Shown one piece after another: positions 1-13,608 of a stretch of DNA of 64,000 bases. The notes under the pieces are model-generated. The model had not been told where the DNA came from and made no database searches. It saw only the letters and a program-made list of their open reading frames with translations. The stretch's first letter is position 1. Every line of letters begins with the position of its first letter. A program made the position numbers and the translations under genes. Source of the DNA: Micrococcus sp. EYE_212 (GTDB taxonomy: Bacteria; Actinomycetota; Actinomycetes; Actinomycetales; Micrococcaceae); contig NZ_JAHXOZ010000008.1 in NCBI RefSeq assembly GCF_023147585.1, positions 62,001-126,000 of the forward strand. Reading direction: 5' to 3'.

Positions 1-2089
<2,089 letters not shown>

Positions 2090-2134
2090 GCGGGTCCTCT
2101 CGTCCTCGTCAGCTCATGCAGGGGAAGTCCGGGG

Positions 2135-2180
2135 GCCCGACGCGCGGGGCACCCGTGGGGTGCCCGCCCGCGCGTCGGGC
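2135..2180. terminator. strong hairpin between gyrB and gyrA
   Basis: Two nearly complementary GC-rich arms (left from 2135, right ending 2180) begin and end with GCCCGACGCGCGGG and CCCGCGCGTCGGGC and close over the GCACCC/GGGTGC core, with a small bulge. It fills most of the 96-base gap between the gyrB stop and the gyrA start. There is no U-tract, so it may be an attenuator or processing site rather than a full terminator. Confidence 0.5.
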
Positions 2181-2185
2181 GCGGA

Positions 2186-4657
<2,472 letters not shown>

Positions 4658-5230
4658 TCACCCGTAGGTGTCACGGGGGCCGCGGCCGCCCCGCACGGTG
4701 CGCGGGCCCTTCCGCCAGCTCGGCGCCTGCGGGCCGAGCGCCTCGAGGCGCGTGACCACGCCCGGGCCGAGCGCCTCGTCGAACCGCTCGAGCAGCACCG
4801 GCGCCATGAGCCGCAGCTGCGTGGCCCATGCCGTGGAGCTGGTGCGCACCCGCACCACGGAGTTCTCGAAGGACTCGGGGCGGCAGTGCAGCGCGATCTC
4901 CGGGCCCACCAGCTCGGTCCAGCGCGTCAGCACGGAGCCCACGGCCACGGGCGTGGACCAGCCGCGGTCCCGGATGAGGCGGGAGAAGACGTCGGAGACC
5001 TCGGCCGGGTCCCGGTCCGCGCCGGAGAACGGCCGGCGACGACGGACGCCGTCGTCGTGCCCGCGGGGGCCGCCGCCCGTACCCGCCATCGACGCCGCGA
5101 GCCCCGCGCCGCTCCCTCGTGTGCGCAGGGGGGCCTCTCCGCGCTCCCGGGCGGCGTCGCGGACCCGGCGCAGCTGCACGAGGGCGAGGTCCGGGCGGTC
5201 CGGGGTGAACGGGGGCTCCGGCTCAGCCAT
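4658..5230 (-). CDS. dciA: DciA-type DUF721 protein, predicted DnaB helicase-loading factor
   Basis: The 190-residue protein carries the DUF721 core in its second half, roughly residues 80-165. It includes [20 protein letters not shown], then [10 protein letters not shown] and [18 protein letters not shown], typical of the family. The first 80 residues are Gly/Arg-rich and probably disordered. DciA is the helicase operator of bacteria that lack DnaC or DnaI. Its gene sits beside recF in many actinobacteria, as here, where the start overlaps the recF stop by 8 bases. Its expected partner DnaB is encoded at 42926-44314. Loader function is inferred from the family. Confidence 0.85.
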   Translation of the reverse strand: MAEPEPPFTPDRPDLALVQLRRVRDAARERGEAPLRTRGSGAGLAASMAGTGGGPRGHDDGVRRRRPFSGADRDPAEVSDVFSRLIRDRGWSTPVAVGSVLTRWTELVGPEIALHCRPESFENSVVRVRTSSTAWATQLRLMAPVLLERFDEALGPGVVTRLEALGPQAPSWRKGPRTVRGGRGPRDTYG

Positions 5231-6434
5231 CGCGGCCGCCCTCGCGGGGGGCGCGGATGTCTCCCTCCACCGGGTCGGCGGCCGGCACGGCCTCGGATCC
5301 CTCCGCGTCCTGACGGATGAGGATCCGCGGCCCGGTCAGCTCCGCCGGGATGTCCTCGACGGCGGCGCCCGTGACGATCACCTGCTCCGCGCGCCCCACG
5401 AGGCGGGCCAGGCGCGAGCGCCGGGCGGAGTCGAGCTCCGCGAAGACGTCGTCGAGGATCAGCACGGGACGGCCGTCCGGATCCGGGTCGTCGGCCACGA
5501 GCACGTCGTACGCCGCGAGGCGCAGGGCGAGCGCGAGAGACCAGGTCTCCCCGTGCGAGGCGTAGCCGCGCGCCGGGGCCGGGCCCAGGAAGAGGGTCAG
5601 CTCGTCCCGGTGCGGGCCCACGAGGGTGAGGGCGCGGGCCTGCTCCTCGTCGCGCTGGGCGAGGAGGGCCGTGGCCATGTCCGCGGCCAGCTCGGCCACG
5701 GAGGGGACCTCCGCGTGCGTGCCGCGGGCCAGCGGGACGGTGGAGTCATAGGCGTAGGTCGCGGCCTTGGAGCCGTTGGTCAGCGCCGCGTACATCTCCT
5801 GGAGCGGGTGGGCCAGCAGGCGCAGCACGTGGAGCCGGCCGTGCAGCAGCCGGGCTCCGGCCGCGCACAGGTGCTCGTCCCACACCGCGAGGGTGGACTC
5901 CTCCTCCGCGCCCCAGCGCCGGGCACGCCGCGCGGACTTCAGCAGCGCGTTGCGCTGGCGCAGGACCCGCTCGAAGTCCGAGGCGGCCTCGCCCAGGGCG
6001 GGGCGCAGCTGCACCATGAGCTGGTCGAGGAAGCGACGGCGGCCGCCCGGGTCCTGCGTGACGAGGCCGAGGTCCTCGGGGGCGAACACCACGGTGCGCA
6101 GGATGCCGAGGCCCTCCTTGGCCCGCACGGGGGCGCCGCGGTTGATGGCCACCCGGTTCGAGCGGCCCGGGAGGATCTCGAGCTCGAGCGCCACCGTGCG
6201 CGAGCCGCGGTGCACCCGGCCGGCGATCCTGGCGCCGGGCTGGCCGAAGCGGACGAGCTGCGCGTCGGCGCTCACCCGGTGGGACTGGTGCGACCCCAGG
6301 TAGCCGATGGCCTCCACCAGGCTCGTCTTGCCCACGCCGTTGGCCCCGAGCAGGACCGTGGAGCCCGGCTGCATCTCGAGGTCGGCCCACCGGTAGGACC
6401 GGAAGTCCTGGACGGTCAGGCGGGACAGGCGCAC
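5223..6434 (-). CDS. recF: DNA recombination and repair protein RecF
   Basis: RecF is an SMC-like ATPase that helps load RecA at single-strand gaps, with RecO and RecR. The 403 residues show Walker A ([16 protein letters not shown], about residues 31-46), the ABC-type signature in [15 protein letters not shown], and Walker B with D-loop ([12 protein letters not shown]). The GTG start at 6434 gives [16 protein letters not shown], the canonical RecF N-terminus. The gene lies 19 bases after dnaN and overlaps dciA by 8 bases, so dnaN-recF-dciA is probably one transcript. Confidence 0.98.
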   Translation of the reverse strand: MRLSRLTVQDFRSYRWADLEMQPGSTVLLGANGVGKTSLVEAIGYLGSHQSHRVSADAQLVRFGQPGARIAGRVHRGSRTVALELEILPGRSNRVAINRGAPVRAKEGLGILRTVVFAPEDLGLVTQDPGGRRRFLDQLMVQLRPALGEAASDFERVLRQRNALLKSARRARRWGAEEESTLAVWDEHLCAAGARLLHGRLHVLRLLAHPLQEMYAALTNGSKAATYAYDSTVPLARGTHAEVPSVAELAADMATALLAQRDEEQARALTLVGPHRDELTLFLGPAPARGYASHGETWSLALALRLAAYDVLVADDPDPDGRPVLILDDVFAELDSARRSRLARLVGRAEQVIVTGAAVEDIPAELTGPRILIRQDAEGSEAVPAADPVEGDIRAPREGGRDG

Positions 6435-6453
6435 GGGGTGGGGGCCGGGCCCG

Positions 6454-7569
6454 TCAGGCCAGGCGCACCGGCATCACGAGATACCGGTAGTCGGAGACGG
6501 TGCCGGCGTCCTCGGAGACGCCCGTGAGCAGCGCGGGCTTCGGAGCGGCGGTGAAGGAGAAGCGCACCTGCGGCTGGTCCACGACGGCCAGGCCCTCGGA
6601 GAGATAGGACGGGTTGAAGGCGACCGTGATCTCCTCCCCCTCGAGAGTGCAGGGCACGGACTCGGTGGCGCTCGCGTCGTCCCCCGTGCCGGCGTCGAGG
6701 CTGACCTCGCCCTCCCGGAACACCATGCGCAGCGCGGTGTTGCGCTCGGCCACGAGGGCGACGCGCCGCGAGGCCTCCACGAGGGCGCCGGTCTCCACGA
6801 CGGCCTGGATGGGGCTCGACTCCGGGAAGAGGGAGCGGATCTTGGGGTACTCGCCGTCCACGAGCACCGAGGTGGTGCGGCGACCGCCGGAGGCGAAGCC
6901 CACGAGGTCCACCTTTTCGCTGACCATGATCTCGAGGTCACCGCCGCCCCCGAGGGACTTGGCCACCTCGGTGAGGGTGCGGGACTTGACCAGCAGCGAG
7001 GTGGAGATCGAGGGGTCCGCGGGGGTCCAGCGGATCTCCTTCATGGCCAGCCGATAGCGGTCCGTGGCCAGGAACGTCATGGTGTCGCCGTCGATCTCGA
7101 CCTTCACGGCGGTGAGGATCGGGAGTGTGTCGTCCTTGGAGGCGGCCACGGTCACCTGCGCCACGGCGTGCGCGAAGGCCGCGCCGTCCACGGTGCCGAC
7201 GGCCGTCGGCAGCTCCGGGAGCGAGGGGTAGTCGCCCACCGGCATGGTGGCCAGGGCGAAGCGGGAGGAGCGGCACGTCACCACGACCTTGCCGCCGTCG
7301 AGCTCCACCGTGACGGGGGCGGCGGGCAGGGAGCGGACGATGTCGTTCAGCAGGCGCCCGGACACGAGGACCTGGCCCTCGGCCTCCACGTCCGCCTCGA
7401 TCTCCAGGCGTGCCGAGGTCTCGTAGTCGAAGCTGGCCAGGGAGACCAGGCCGTTCTCCGCCGTGAGGAGCAGGCCGGAGAGCACCGGAACGGGGGGCCG
7501 CGGGGAGAGCGAGCGGGCGGTCCAGGAGACGGCGTCGCTGAGGATGTCGCGTTCGACGGTGAACTTCAC
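6454..7569 (-). CDS. dnaN: DNA polymerase III sliding clamp (beta subunit)
   Basis: This is the ring-shaped processivity clamp of the replicative polymerase. The 371 residues contain the three repeated clamp folds and the conserved C-terminal [10 protein letters not shown], where the family usually ends in M-P-hydrophobic-R. The GTG start at 7569 gives [10 protein letters not shown], the usual clamp N-terminus. It is the first gene on the gyrA side of the origin, with 800 bases of DnaA-box-rich DNA separating it from dnaA. Confidence 0.98.
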   Translation of the reverse strand: MKFTVERDILSDAVSWTARSLSPRPPVPVLSGLLLTAENGLVSLASFDYETSARLEIEADVEAEGQVLVSGRLLNDIVRSLPAAPVTVELDGGKVVVTCRSSRFALATMPVGDYPSLPELPTAVGTVDGAAFAHAVAQVTVAASKDDTLPILTAVKVEIDGDTMTFLATDRYRLAMKEIRWTPADPSISTSLLVKSRTLTEVAKSLGGGGDLEIMVSEKVDLVGFASGGRRTTSVLVDGEYPKIRSLFPESSPIQAVVETGALVEASRRVALVAERNTALRMVFREGEVSLDAGTGDDASATESVPCTLEGEEITVAFNPSYLSEGLAVVDQPQVRFSFTAAPKPALLTGVSEDAGTVSDYRYLVMPVRLA

Positions 7570-8369
7570 GAGCTCTGCACTGCCTCTCTGGCGGGGACGT
7601 CGGTCATGGGAGACCCGTCCCTCTTCGGCGCGAGCGCCGGCGGAGGGGATGGGAGGCCTCGGCGGTGACGGACTCGGGCGTGCGGTGCGGGACCGCGGTT
7701 CGGCGAGCCGTCACGTGAACGTCAGCATAGGCGCTCGGCGCGGGCGGTGTCAGTTCACCCCCGCTCTGTGGAGGGCTGCCGAGGACGTGTCATTCAGGGG
7801 CCCGGCAGGGGCCGGGAGCGGGGCGCGGCGCAGGGAGCCTTGATGTTGCTTGACAGGATCTCTACGGAAGGGTCAGTAGGGGTAATAGCACGTGTGGATT
7901 CTGTGGACAACCGCGATGTGCGGCGTCAGGCCGCCGATCTCGCTGTGGGGGGCGTGGGGATTCCGTCCCGTCGGGGGTGTGCACGGCCGGTGGATGAGCC
8001 GATCGCAGCCCACCGACGTCGTCCACAGGGGTGTGGGAGGTTGTGCGGTGCGCTGCACCGTTTGTCCTCCGGCCGTCCACAGTTCTGTCCACAGACCTTG
8101 TCCACACCTCGCTGGATCCGCGGAATCATGCGGTTCACGCCTGTGGACGCCTGTGGATGACGGTGGAGAACTCCTCGCTCGAGGCTGGCTCCCCACCCTG
8201 TGCGCGGCCACCGTCCCCAGGGGTGTGGACCGCTCGGAATCGGCGCGGGGATCCCGCGGGGACGGGGCGCGCGTTGTCCACAGTGGGAGCGCTTCTCCAC
8301 AGGGTTGTCCACAGTGGTGGACAATGTGGATGGAGTCTCAGGCTCCGGTTGAAGGGGATCGGACGTCCC
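7570..8369. other. oriC, chromosomal replication origin between dnaA and dnaN
   Basis: The 800-base gap carries no gene and is full of DnaA boxes of the form TTGTCCACA, which suits a high-GC actinobacterium. Exact copies lie at 8098-8106, 8274-8282 and 8305-8313, with the reverse complement at 7902-7910. Near matches are at 7893, 8019, 8073, 8085, 8142, 8152, 8224, 8293, 8316 and 8325. Both orientations occur. The boxes concentrate in the half nearest dnaA. The least GC-rich stretch, around 7840-7890, could be the unwinding element; that is inference. The position matches the known actinobacterial oriC. Confidence 0.92.
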
Positions 8370-9902
8370 TCAGGCGCCGCGCTGCTTGCGCTTGATCTCG
8401 TTGGTGAGCTCGGTCACCTGGTTGTAGATCGTGCGACGCTCGGCCATGAGCTCGCGGATCTTGCGGTCTGCGTGCATCACGGTGGTGTGGTCGCGTCCGC
8501 CGAGCTCCTGGCCGATCTTCGGCAGGGACATCTCGGTCAGCTCGCGCAGCAGGTACATGGCGATCTGGCGCGCCGTCACGAGCGTGCGCGTGCGGGACTT
8601 GCTGGTCAGCTCCTCGAGGGTGAGGTTGAAGTACTCCCCCGTCGCGTGGAGGATCAGCTCCGGCGTGATCTCCTGCGCCGAGTCGTCCGTGATGAGGTCC
8701 TTGAGGACGTGCTCGGCCAGCTCGATGTCCACCGGCTGACGGTTCAGCGAGGCGAACGCCGTCACGCGGATGAGGGCGCCCTCGAGCTCTCGGATGTTGG
8801 TGGAGATGCGGGAGGCGATGTACTCGAGGGCCTCCGGCGGGGCCACGAGCCCCTCGGCCTCCGCCTTCTTGCGCAGGATCGCGATGCGGGTCTCCAGGTC
8901 CGGCGGCTGGATGTCCGTGATCAGGCCCCACTCGAAGCGGGAGCGCAGGCGGTCCTCGAACCCGGAGAGCTGCTTGGGCGGCAGGTCCGAGGTGATGACC
9001 ACCTGCTTGTTGTTGTTGTAGAGCGTGTTGAAGGTGTGGAAGAACTCCTCCACGGTCGCTTCCTTGTCCGCCAGGAACTGGATGTCGTCGATCAGCAGGA
9101 TGTCCACGTTGCGGTAGAGCTGCTTGAACGAGGCGCCCTCGTCATGGCGGATGGAGTTGATGAAGTCGTTGGTGAACTCCTCGGAGTTCACGTAGCGCAC
9201 GCGCAGGCCCGGGTAGAGGCGGCGGGCGTAGTGCCCGATCGCGTGCAGCAGGTGCGTCTTGCCCAGGCCGGACTCACCGTAGATGAAGAGCGGGTTGTAG
9301 GCCTTCGCCGGCGCCTCCGCCACGGCGTTCGCCGCGGCGTGGGCGAAGCGGTTGGAGGAGCCGATCACGAACGTCTCGAAGTGGTAGCGCTCGTTGAGGC
9401 GGCTCGTCTCGGCCGAGGTCGACGGCGGCGCCGGCGTGGGCGCGCCGGCGGCGGGACCGCCCGGGGCCGGGGTCTCGGGTACGGGGTCCTCCTGGCGACG
9501 CTCGAAGCCGGGGAGCTCGGCGGCGACCGCGCGACGGCCGGGCCGGGAGTCGGGGTCCGGGGTCGGCTCGGCGCTCACGGGCTCGCCGGCGAGGGCGGAG
9601 CGGCGGGCCTCCGGCTCGGGGGTGCGGGGCGGCTGCAGGTTCGCGTCGATGGAGATGGCGAGCAGGATCTCCTCGCGGAACACCGCGGTGAGGGCGTCCG
9701 TCAGGGCCTCGGCCACCTGGGCGCTCTGGAGCGTCTCGCGGGTGGTCTCGTTGGGCACCGCCAGCAGGAGGGTGTTGCCGATCTGCCCCTGCGGCTGGGC
9801 CAGGTAGACGTAGCCCATGAGACGTGCGCTGACCCGCGCGTCGTCCTCCAGCGTGCTCACGACGGAGCGCCACGACGTCAGCACGGCCTGATCTGCCACC
9901 AC
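8370..9902 (-). CDS. dnaA: chromosomal replication initiator DnaA
   Basis: DnaA binds DnaA boxes, unwinds oriC and recruits the helicase. The 510-residue protein has domain I at the N-terminus ([15 protein letters not shown]) and a long Pro/Ala-rich domain II (about residues 95-175). Domain III is AAA+ with Walker [14 protein letters not shown] and Walker [10 protein letters not shown]. The C-terminal DNA-binding helix-turn-helix carries the signature [16 protein letters not shown]. The GTG start at 9902 follows AAAGGAAG. DnaA boxes on both flanks suggest autoregulation. Confidence 0.98.
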   Translation of the reverse strand: MVADQAVLTSWRSVVSTLEDDARVSARLMGYVYLAQPQGQIGNTLLLAVPNETTRETLQSAQVAEALTDALTAVFREEILLAISIDANLQPPRTPEPEARRSALAGEPVSAEPTPDPDSRPGRRAVAAELPGFERRQEDPVPETPAPGGPAAGAPTPAPPSTSAETSRLNERYHFETFVIGSSNRFAHAAANAVAEAPAKAYNPLFIYGESGLGKTHLLHAIGHYARRLYPGLRVRYVNSEEFTNDFINSIRHDEGASFKQLYRNVDILLIDDIQFLADKEATVEEFFHTFNTLYNNNKQVVITSDLPPKQLSGFEDRLRSRFEWGLITDIQPPDLETRIAILRKKAEAEGLVAPPEALEYIASRISTNIRELEGALIRVTAFASLNRQPVDIELAEHVLKDLITDDSAQEITPELILHATGEYFNLTLEELTSKSRTRTLVTARQIAMYLLRELTEMSLPKIGQELGGRDHTTVMHADRKIRELMAERRTIYNQVTELTNEIKRKQRGA

Positions 9903-10253
9903 GGAGACTTCCTTTCCTGGGGCAGCCCACCAAAGGTGAGAAGACTGCGGCGAACGGCGTCCTTCGGACTCGGTGAGGGGAGTCTAGCGACTGTCCACAG
10001 GGTTGTGCACAGTCGGTGGACAACCCTTATCCTCCTGTGGACGACCCCGCCCGCCCGCCCCGCGCGCCCGGGCTCGCCCGCGCACCCGTTTGACCCGCGC
10101 GTCCGTGGGAACTAGAGTTGCCTGGTCCCCCGGGCTGTCGATCCATCGTGCCCGCCGGGGATTTCATGTCAGAGCCTCACCGGTCCATCCCCCTGGTTCA
10201 CCTGTTCAGGTCGGCGGTCGCAGGCACACACAACACGTCGTGGAGTGATCACA
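9903..10253. promoter_or_regulatory. divergent dnaA-rpmH regulatory region with DnaA boxes
   Basis: The 351 bases between divergent dnaA and rpmH hold DnaA-box-like sites at about 9992-10000 (TGTCCACAG), 10015-10023 (GGTGGACAA) and 10034-10042 (CCTGTGGAC). They lie upstream of dnaA and are consistent with DnaA autoregulation. The rpmH promoter is listed separately. No coding sequence was found. Confidence 0.7.
10090..10118 (+). promoter_or_regulatory. sigma70-type promoter for rpmH
   Basis: A TTGACC -35 (10090-10095) and a TAGAGT -10 (10113-10118) are 17 bases apart. They lie about 135 bases upstream of the rpmH start, leaving a leader of ordinary length. Confidence 0.6.
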
Positions 10254-10391
10254 GTGAGCAAGCGCACCTTCCAGCCCAACAACCGCCGCCGCGCCCGCAA
10301 GCACGGCTTCCGCGCCCGCATGCGCACCCGCGCCGGCCGCGCCATCCTCTCCGCCCGCCGCGGCAAGAACCGCGCGGAGCTGTCCGCCTGA
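10254..10391 (+). CDS. rpmH: 50S ribosomal protein L34
   Basis: The 45-residue protein runs from GTG to TGA and reads [20 protein letters not shown], then [19 protein letters not shown]. That is the textbook L34 sequence: very basic, with the conserved F-Q-P-N and RTRAGR motifs. It is too short for many gene finders. L34 is a structural protein of the large ribosomal subunit. It lies between dnaA and rnpA, the universal bacterial arrangement, and probably begins the rpmH-rnpA-yidD-yidC-jag-rsmG transcript. Confidence 0.97.
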   Translation: MSKRTFQPNNRRRARKHGFRARMRTRAGRAILSARRGKNRAELSA

Positions 10392-10419
10392 TCAGGCGCC
10401 TCCAGGGCTGACGCGCGCC

Positions 10420-10854
10420 GTGCTGCCCCGAGACCGGCGCGTCCGGACCCCCGCGGAGTTCCGCCACATCGGCCGCACCGGCACCCGGGTCGGCCGTCGG
10501 AGCGTCGTGGTGTCCCTCGCCCTGGACCCTGCGCCGACCCGGCCCTCGACGCTGAGCACGCCTCAGCGACCGCGGGCCGGGTTCGTCGTCTCCAAGTCCG
10601 TGGGGAACGCGGTCGTCCGCAACCGCGTCAAGCGCCGCCTGCGGGACATCGTCCGCCACGAGTTCGAGACCCCGGCCCTTCGGGGGCTGCCCGTGCTCGT
10701 CCAGGTGCGGGCCCTGCCCGCCGCGGCCGACGCGGACCACGCCACGCTGCGCCGAGACGTGAGCAGCGCCCTCGCCAAGGCGCTGCGCACCCGCGGCCTG
10801 ACTGCGGACCCCTCTCCCCTCCCCCCGCCGCCGCCCCTCGCGAAGGAGGCCTGA
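10420..10854 (+). CDS. rnpA: ribonuclease P protein component
   Basis: RnpA is the protein cofactor of RNase P, which matures tRNA 5' ends. The 144-residue product has the RNase P signature SKSVGNAVVRNRVKRRLRD at about residues 54-72. It begins with the usual LPRDRRVRTPAEFRHIGRTG. The GTG start at 10420 lies 28 bases after rpmH. A proline-rich tail ends one base inside the yidD start codon, so translation is probably coupled. Confidence 0.96.
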   Translation: MLPRDRRVRTPAEFRHIGRTGTRVGRRSVVVSLALDPAPTRPSTLSTPQRPRAGFVVSKSVGNAVVRNRVKRRLRDIVRHEFETPALRGLPVLVQVRALPAAADADHATLRRDVSSALAKALRTRGLTADPSPLPPPPPLAKEA

Positions 10855-11222
10855 TGGCCACCGCCTCCTCACCGTTCACGGTGCGCGAGCCCGCGCGGGA
10901 ATGGGGACCCCTCCGCGCCCTGCCCTCCACGCTGTTCGCGTGGGTCATCATGGCCTGGCGGTTCGCCGTCTCGCCCCTGTACGGGCAGGTGTGCCGGTAC
11001 TTCCCCAGCTGCTCCGCCTACGGCCTCGAGGCCGTCCACGTGCACGGGGCCGCGAAGGGGAGTCTGCTCACCGCTCGTCGGATCGCCAGCTGCCACCCGT
11101 GGGCGGACGGCGGGGTGGACCCCGTGCCGCCAGGCCGACGCGTGTGGCCGCCGGGCCGGCAGCCCCGGATCATCTCCCTGAACCACCCTCCCGTCCCACC
11201 CGACCCTCAGCCGGAGGATTGA
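10854..11222 (+). CDS. yidD: membrane protein insertion efficiency factor YidD
   Basis: YidD is a small membrane-associated protein that assists YidC-dependent membrane insertion. The 122 residues show the family motif YGQVCRYFPSCSAYGLEAV, with the paired cysteines, followed by the RIASCHPWADGGVDPVP segment. It overlaps rnpA by one base and ends 5 bases before yidC. The N-terminus is about 20 residues longer than in the shortest family members. Confidence 0.93.
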   Translation: MATASSPFTVREPAREWGPLRALPSTLFAWVIMAWRFAVSPLYGQVCRYFPSCSAYGLEAVHVHGAAKGSLLTARRIASCHPWADGGVDPVPPGRRVWPPGRQPRIISLNHPPVPPDPQPED

Positions 11223-11227
11223 CCCCC

Positions 11228-12223
11228 ATGTTCGAAGCCATCCTCGCCCCGTTCCGCTGGCTCATGTCCTGGATCCTCGGGGCGTTCCACACCCTGCTGG
11301 AGACGGTGGGCATGCCCTCCGACTCCGGCTGGACGTGGGCGCTGTCCATCCTCCTGCTGGTGGTGCTGATCCGCACCCTGCTGATCCCGCTGTTCGTCAA
11401 GCAGATCAACGCCCAGCGCTCCATGCAGGCCATCCAGCCCGAGCTGCAGAAGCTGCAGGCCAAGTACAAGGGCAAGAAGGACCAGCTCTCCCGCCAGGCC
11501 ATGGCGCTCGAGCAGCAGGCCCTCATGAAGGAGCACAAGGCGAACCCGTTCGCCGCGTGCCTCCCGCTGCTGGTGCAGATGCCGTTCTTCTTCGCCCTCT
11601 ACCAGGTGCTCATCGGCGCGCGGACCGCCGCCGAGCAGGGCCAGGGCATGGACGCGCTCTCCGCGGACCAGATCCGCTCCTTCGAGGGCTCCACGATCTT
11701 CGGCGCCCGCATGTCGGACACCTTCATGCGCTCGTTCGGCCAGGACGGCGGCCTGCCCGTGCTCATCGTGGCGCTGGTCCTCATCCTGCTCATGAGCGGC
11801 TCCATGTTCTACATGCAGAAGATGCTCATGTCCAAGAACATGAGCCAGACCGCGTTGACCGGCCCCATGGCCCAGACGCAGCAGATCATGCTCTACGCGA
11901 TGCCCCTGATCTTCGGCATCGGCGGCATCAACTTCCCCATCGGCGTGCTCCTCTACTGGACGTACTCCAACTTCTGGGCCGTGGGCCAGCAGTGGTGGAT
12001 CATCCGCAACAACCCCACCCCCGGCTCGATCGCCGAGCAGGAGCTCAACGAGCGCCGCGCCGCCAAGGGCCTGCCCCCCGTCGGCAAGAAGGTCACCGAG
12101 GCCCCGGCCGCCTCGTCCTCCGCGCACACCTCGGGTGCGTCCGCCGGCACCGTGCTCAACGGTGAGCCGCTCCGCCCGGGTCAGCGCGTGCAGCCGCAGC
12201 GCAAGAACCGGAGGAGGAAGTGA
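11228..12223 (+). CDS. yidC: membrane protein insertase YidC/Oxa1
   Basis: YidC inserts and folds inner-membrane proteins, alone or with SecYEG. The ATG at 11228 gives MFEAILAPFRWLMSWILGAF and a 331-residue protein. It has the five hydrophobic segments of the Gram-positive type and no large periplasmic domain. Conserved blocks are NAQRSMQAIQPELQKLQAKY and NPFAACLPLLVQMPFFFALY. The C-terminus is basic (RVQPQRKNRRRK), as expected for ribosome contact. An open frame extends upstream of this start, but the family-type N-terminus fixes it here. It overlaps jag by 4 bases. Confidence 0.97.
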   Translation: MFEAILAPFRWLMSWILGAFHTLLETVGMPSDSGWTWALSILLLVVLIRTLLIPLFVKQINAQRSMQAIQPELQKLQAKYKGKKDQLSRQAMALEQQALMKEHKANPFAACLPLLVQMPFFFALYQVLIGARTAAEQGQGMDALSADQIRSFEGSTIFGARMSDTFMRSFGQDGGLPVLIVALVLILLMSGSMFYMQKMLMSKNMSQTALTGPMAQTQQIMLYAMPLIFGIGGINFPIGVLLYWTYSNFWAVGQQWWIIRNNPTPGSIAEQELNERRAAKGLPPVGKKVTEAPAASSSAHTSGASAGTVLNGEPLRPGQRVQPQRKNRRRK

Positions 12224-12807
12224 CCGTGCCCGCACAGGATCCCTCCGTCGAGGAGGACGTCCGCCTTCCGGAGGGAGGTGCAGTGCCCGACGACGGCGCC
12301 GCTCCCGGCGCGGACGAGGCACCCGAGGAGGACGGCCTGCGCCGCCTCGAGGAGGAGGGCGAGGTGGCGGCCGACTACATCGAGGAGCTGCTGGACATCG
12401 CCGACCTCGACGGGGACATCGACATCGAGGTGCGCGACGGCCGGACCTACGTCTCCGTGGTGTCGGAGGAGGACGACGAGCGCCTGGCGGCCCTGGTGGG
12501 CCAGGACGGCCGCGCCCTCGAGGCGCTGCAGGAGCTGGCGCGCCTGGCCGTGCTGACGTCCACGGGGCACCGCTCCCGCCTCATCCTGGACATCTGCGGG
12601 CACCGTCGGCGCCGGGACGCCGAGGTGCGCGCGCTGGCCGCCGACGCCGTCGCGCGCGTGCGTGACGGCGAGGGCCCGGTGCGCCTGGAGCCCATGGGCG
12701 CCTACGAGCGCAAGATCGTGCACGACGTGGTGGCCGAGGCGGCCCTGACCTCCGAGTCGGACGGCGAGGGCGCTGGGCGCCACGTCGTCGTGTCCGCCGA
12801 TGCCTGA
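12220..12807 (+). CDS. jag: Jag/KhpB-type RNA-binding protein (KH-R3H)
   Basis: The 195-residue protein has an acidic N-terminus, a KH-like region (VAADYIEELLDIADLDGDID, then LVGQDGRALEALQELARL) and a C-terminal R3H domain (RAL-type helix followed by EPMGAYERKIVHDVV). Jag/KhpB binds RNA and in other bacteria affects cell elongation and division. The GTGA start overlaps the yidC stop and the end overlaps rsmG by 8 bases, so it is embedded in the operon. Confidence 0.93.
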   Translation: MTVPAQDPSVEEDVRLPEGGAVPDDGAAPGADEAPEEDGLRRLEEEGEVAADYIEELLDIADLDGDIDIEVRDGRTYVSVVSEEDDERLAALVGQDGRALEALQELARLAVLTSTGHRSRLILDICGHRRRRDAEVRALAADAVARVRDGEGPVRLEPMGAYERKIVHDVVAEAALTSESDGEGAGRHVVVSADA

Positions 12808-13531
12808 GTCGCCGACGCCGTCCTACGAGGAGCGGCCCGGGCTGCGCCCGGGTGAGCGCGGGGAACGACCCGCGCCCGAGGGCCAGCCGGCCCCGCCGCT
12901 CACCGCCGAGCTGGCCGGGCCCGCCCGTCAGCTGTTCGGGGACGCCCTGCCCCTCGCGGAGCGCTACGTGGCCCACCTCGCGGACACCGGCATCGAGTGG
13001 GGCCTGATCGGCCCGCGCGAGGCGCCGCGGCTGTGGGAGCGGCACGTGCTCAACTGCGCCGTCGTCGCGGAGCTGCTGCCCCGGGACGCGCATGTGGCCG
13101 ACGTCGGCTCGGGCGCCGGGCTGCCCGGGCTCTGCCTCGCGCTGGCTCGCCCGGACTGCCGGTTCGTGCTCATCGAGCCCCTCGAGCGGCGTGTCGAGTG
13201 GCTGGACATGGTGGTCGAGGACCTGGGCCTGGGGAACGTGGACGTGGTCCGTGCCCGTGCGGAGCAGGTGGTGGGCGAGGTCAGCGCCGACGTCGTGACC
13301 GCGCGCGCTGTGACAGCCATGAAGAACCTTTTGCCCCTGACCATGCCCCTGCTGCGCGGGGAGGGCGAGCTGCTGGCCATCAAGGGACGCTCCGCGCCCG
13401 AGGAGATCCGCGCGGCCCGGAAAGTGCTCCGCACGTATGGTGGAGCTGAACCGGAGATCCTCACGCTGGGCGAGGGGCTGCTCCCCGAGACCACCACGGT
13501 GGTGCGCGTGGCCGCCCGACGCCCCCGCTGA
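12800..13531 (+). CDS. rsmG: 16S rRNA (guanine527-N7)-methyltransferase RsmG
   Basis: RsmG (GidB) methylates G527 of 16S rRNA using S-adenosylmethionine. In some bacteria its loss gives low-level streptomycin resistance. The 243 residues show GPREAPRLWERHVLNCAVVAE, then the SAM-binding loop VADVGSGAGLPGLCLALARP (about residues 99-118). Near the C-terminus is LLAIKGRSAPEEI. It is the last gene of the rpmH operon, 77 bases before parA, the usual neighbour. Confidence 0.97.
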   Translation: MPESPTPSYEERPGLRPGERGERPAPEGQPAPPLTAELAGPARQLFGDALPLAERYVAHLADTGIEWGLIGPREAPRLWERHVLNCAVVAELLPRDAHVADVGSGAGLPGLCLALARPDCRFVLIEPLERRVEWLDMVVEDLGLGNVDVVRARAEQVVGEVSADVVTARAVTAMKNLLPLTMPLLRGEGELLAIKGRSAPEEIRAARKVLRTYGGAEPEILTLGEGLLPETTTVVRVAARRPR

Positions 13532-13608
13532 CCCTCCCCTCCCCCGGGAGGGGCCGGCGCGGATCCCCGTCGACGACGTCGTACCCGCCTCACGGAAGGA
13601 AGAGCCGC

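Noticed and set aside
7850-7872. TTGACA at 7850-7855 as a promoter -35
   Set aside because: No suitable -10 at 16-18 bases and no plus-strand gene follows; it lies inside oriC.
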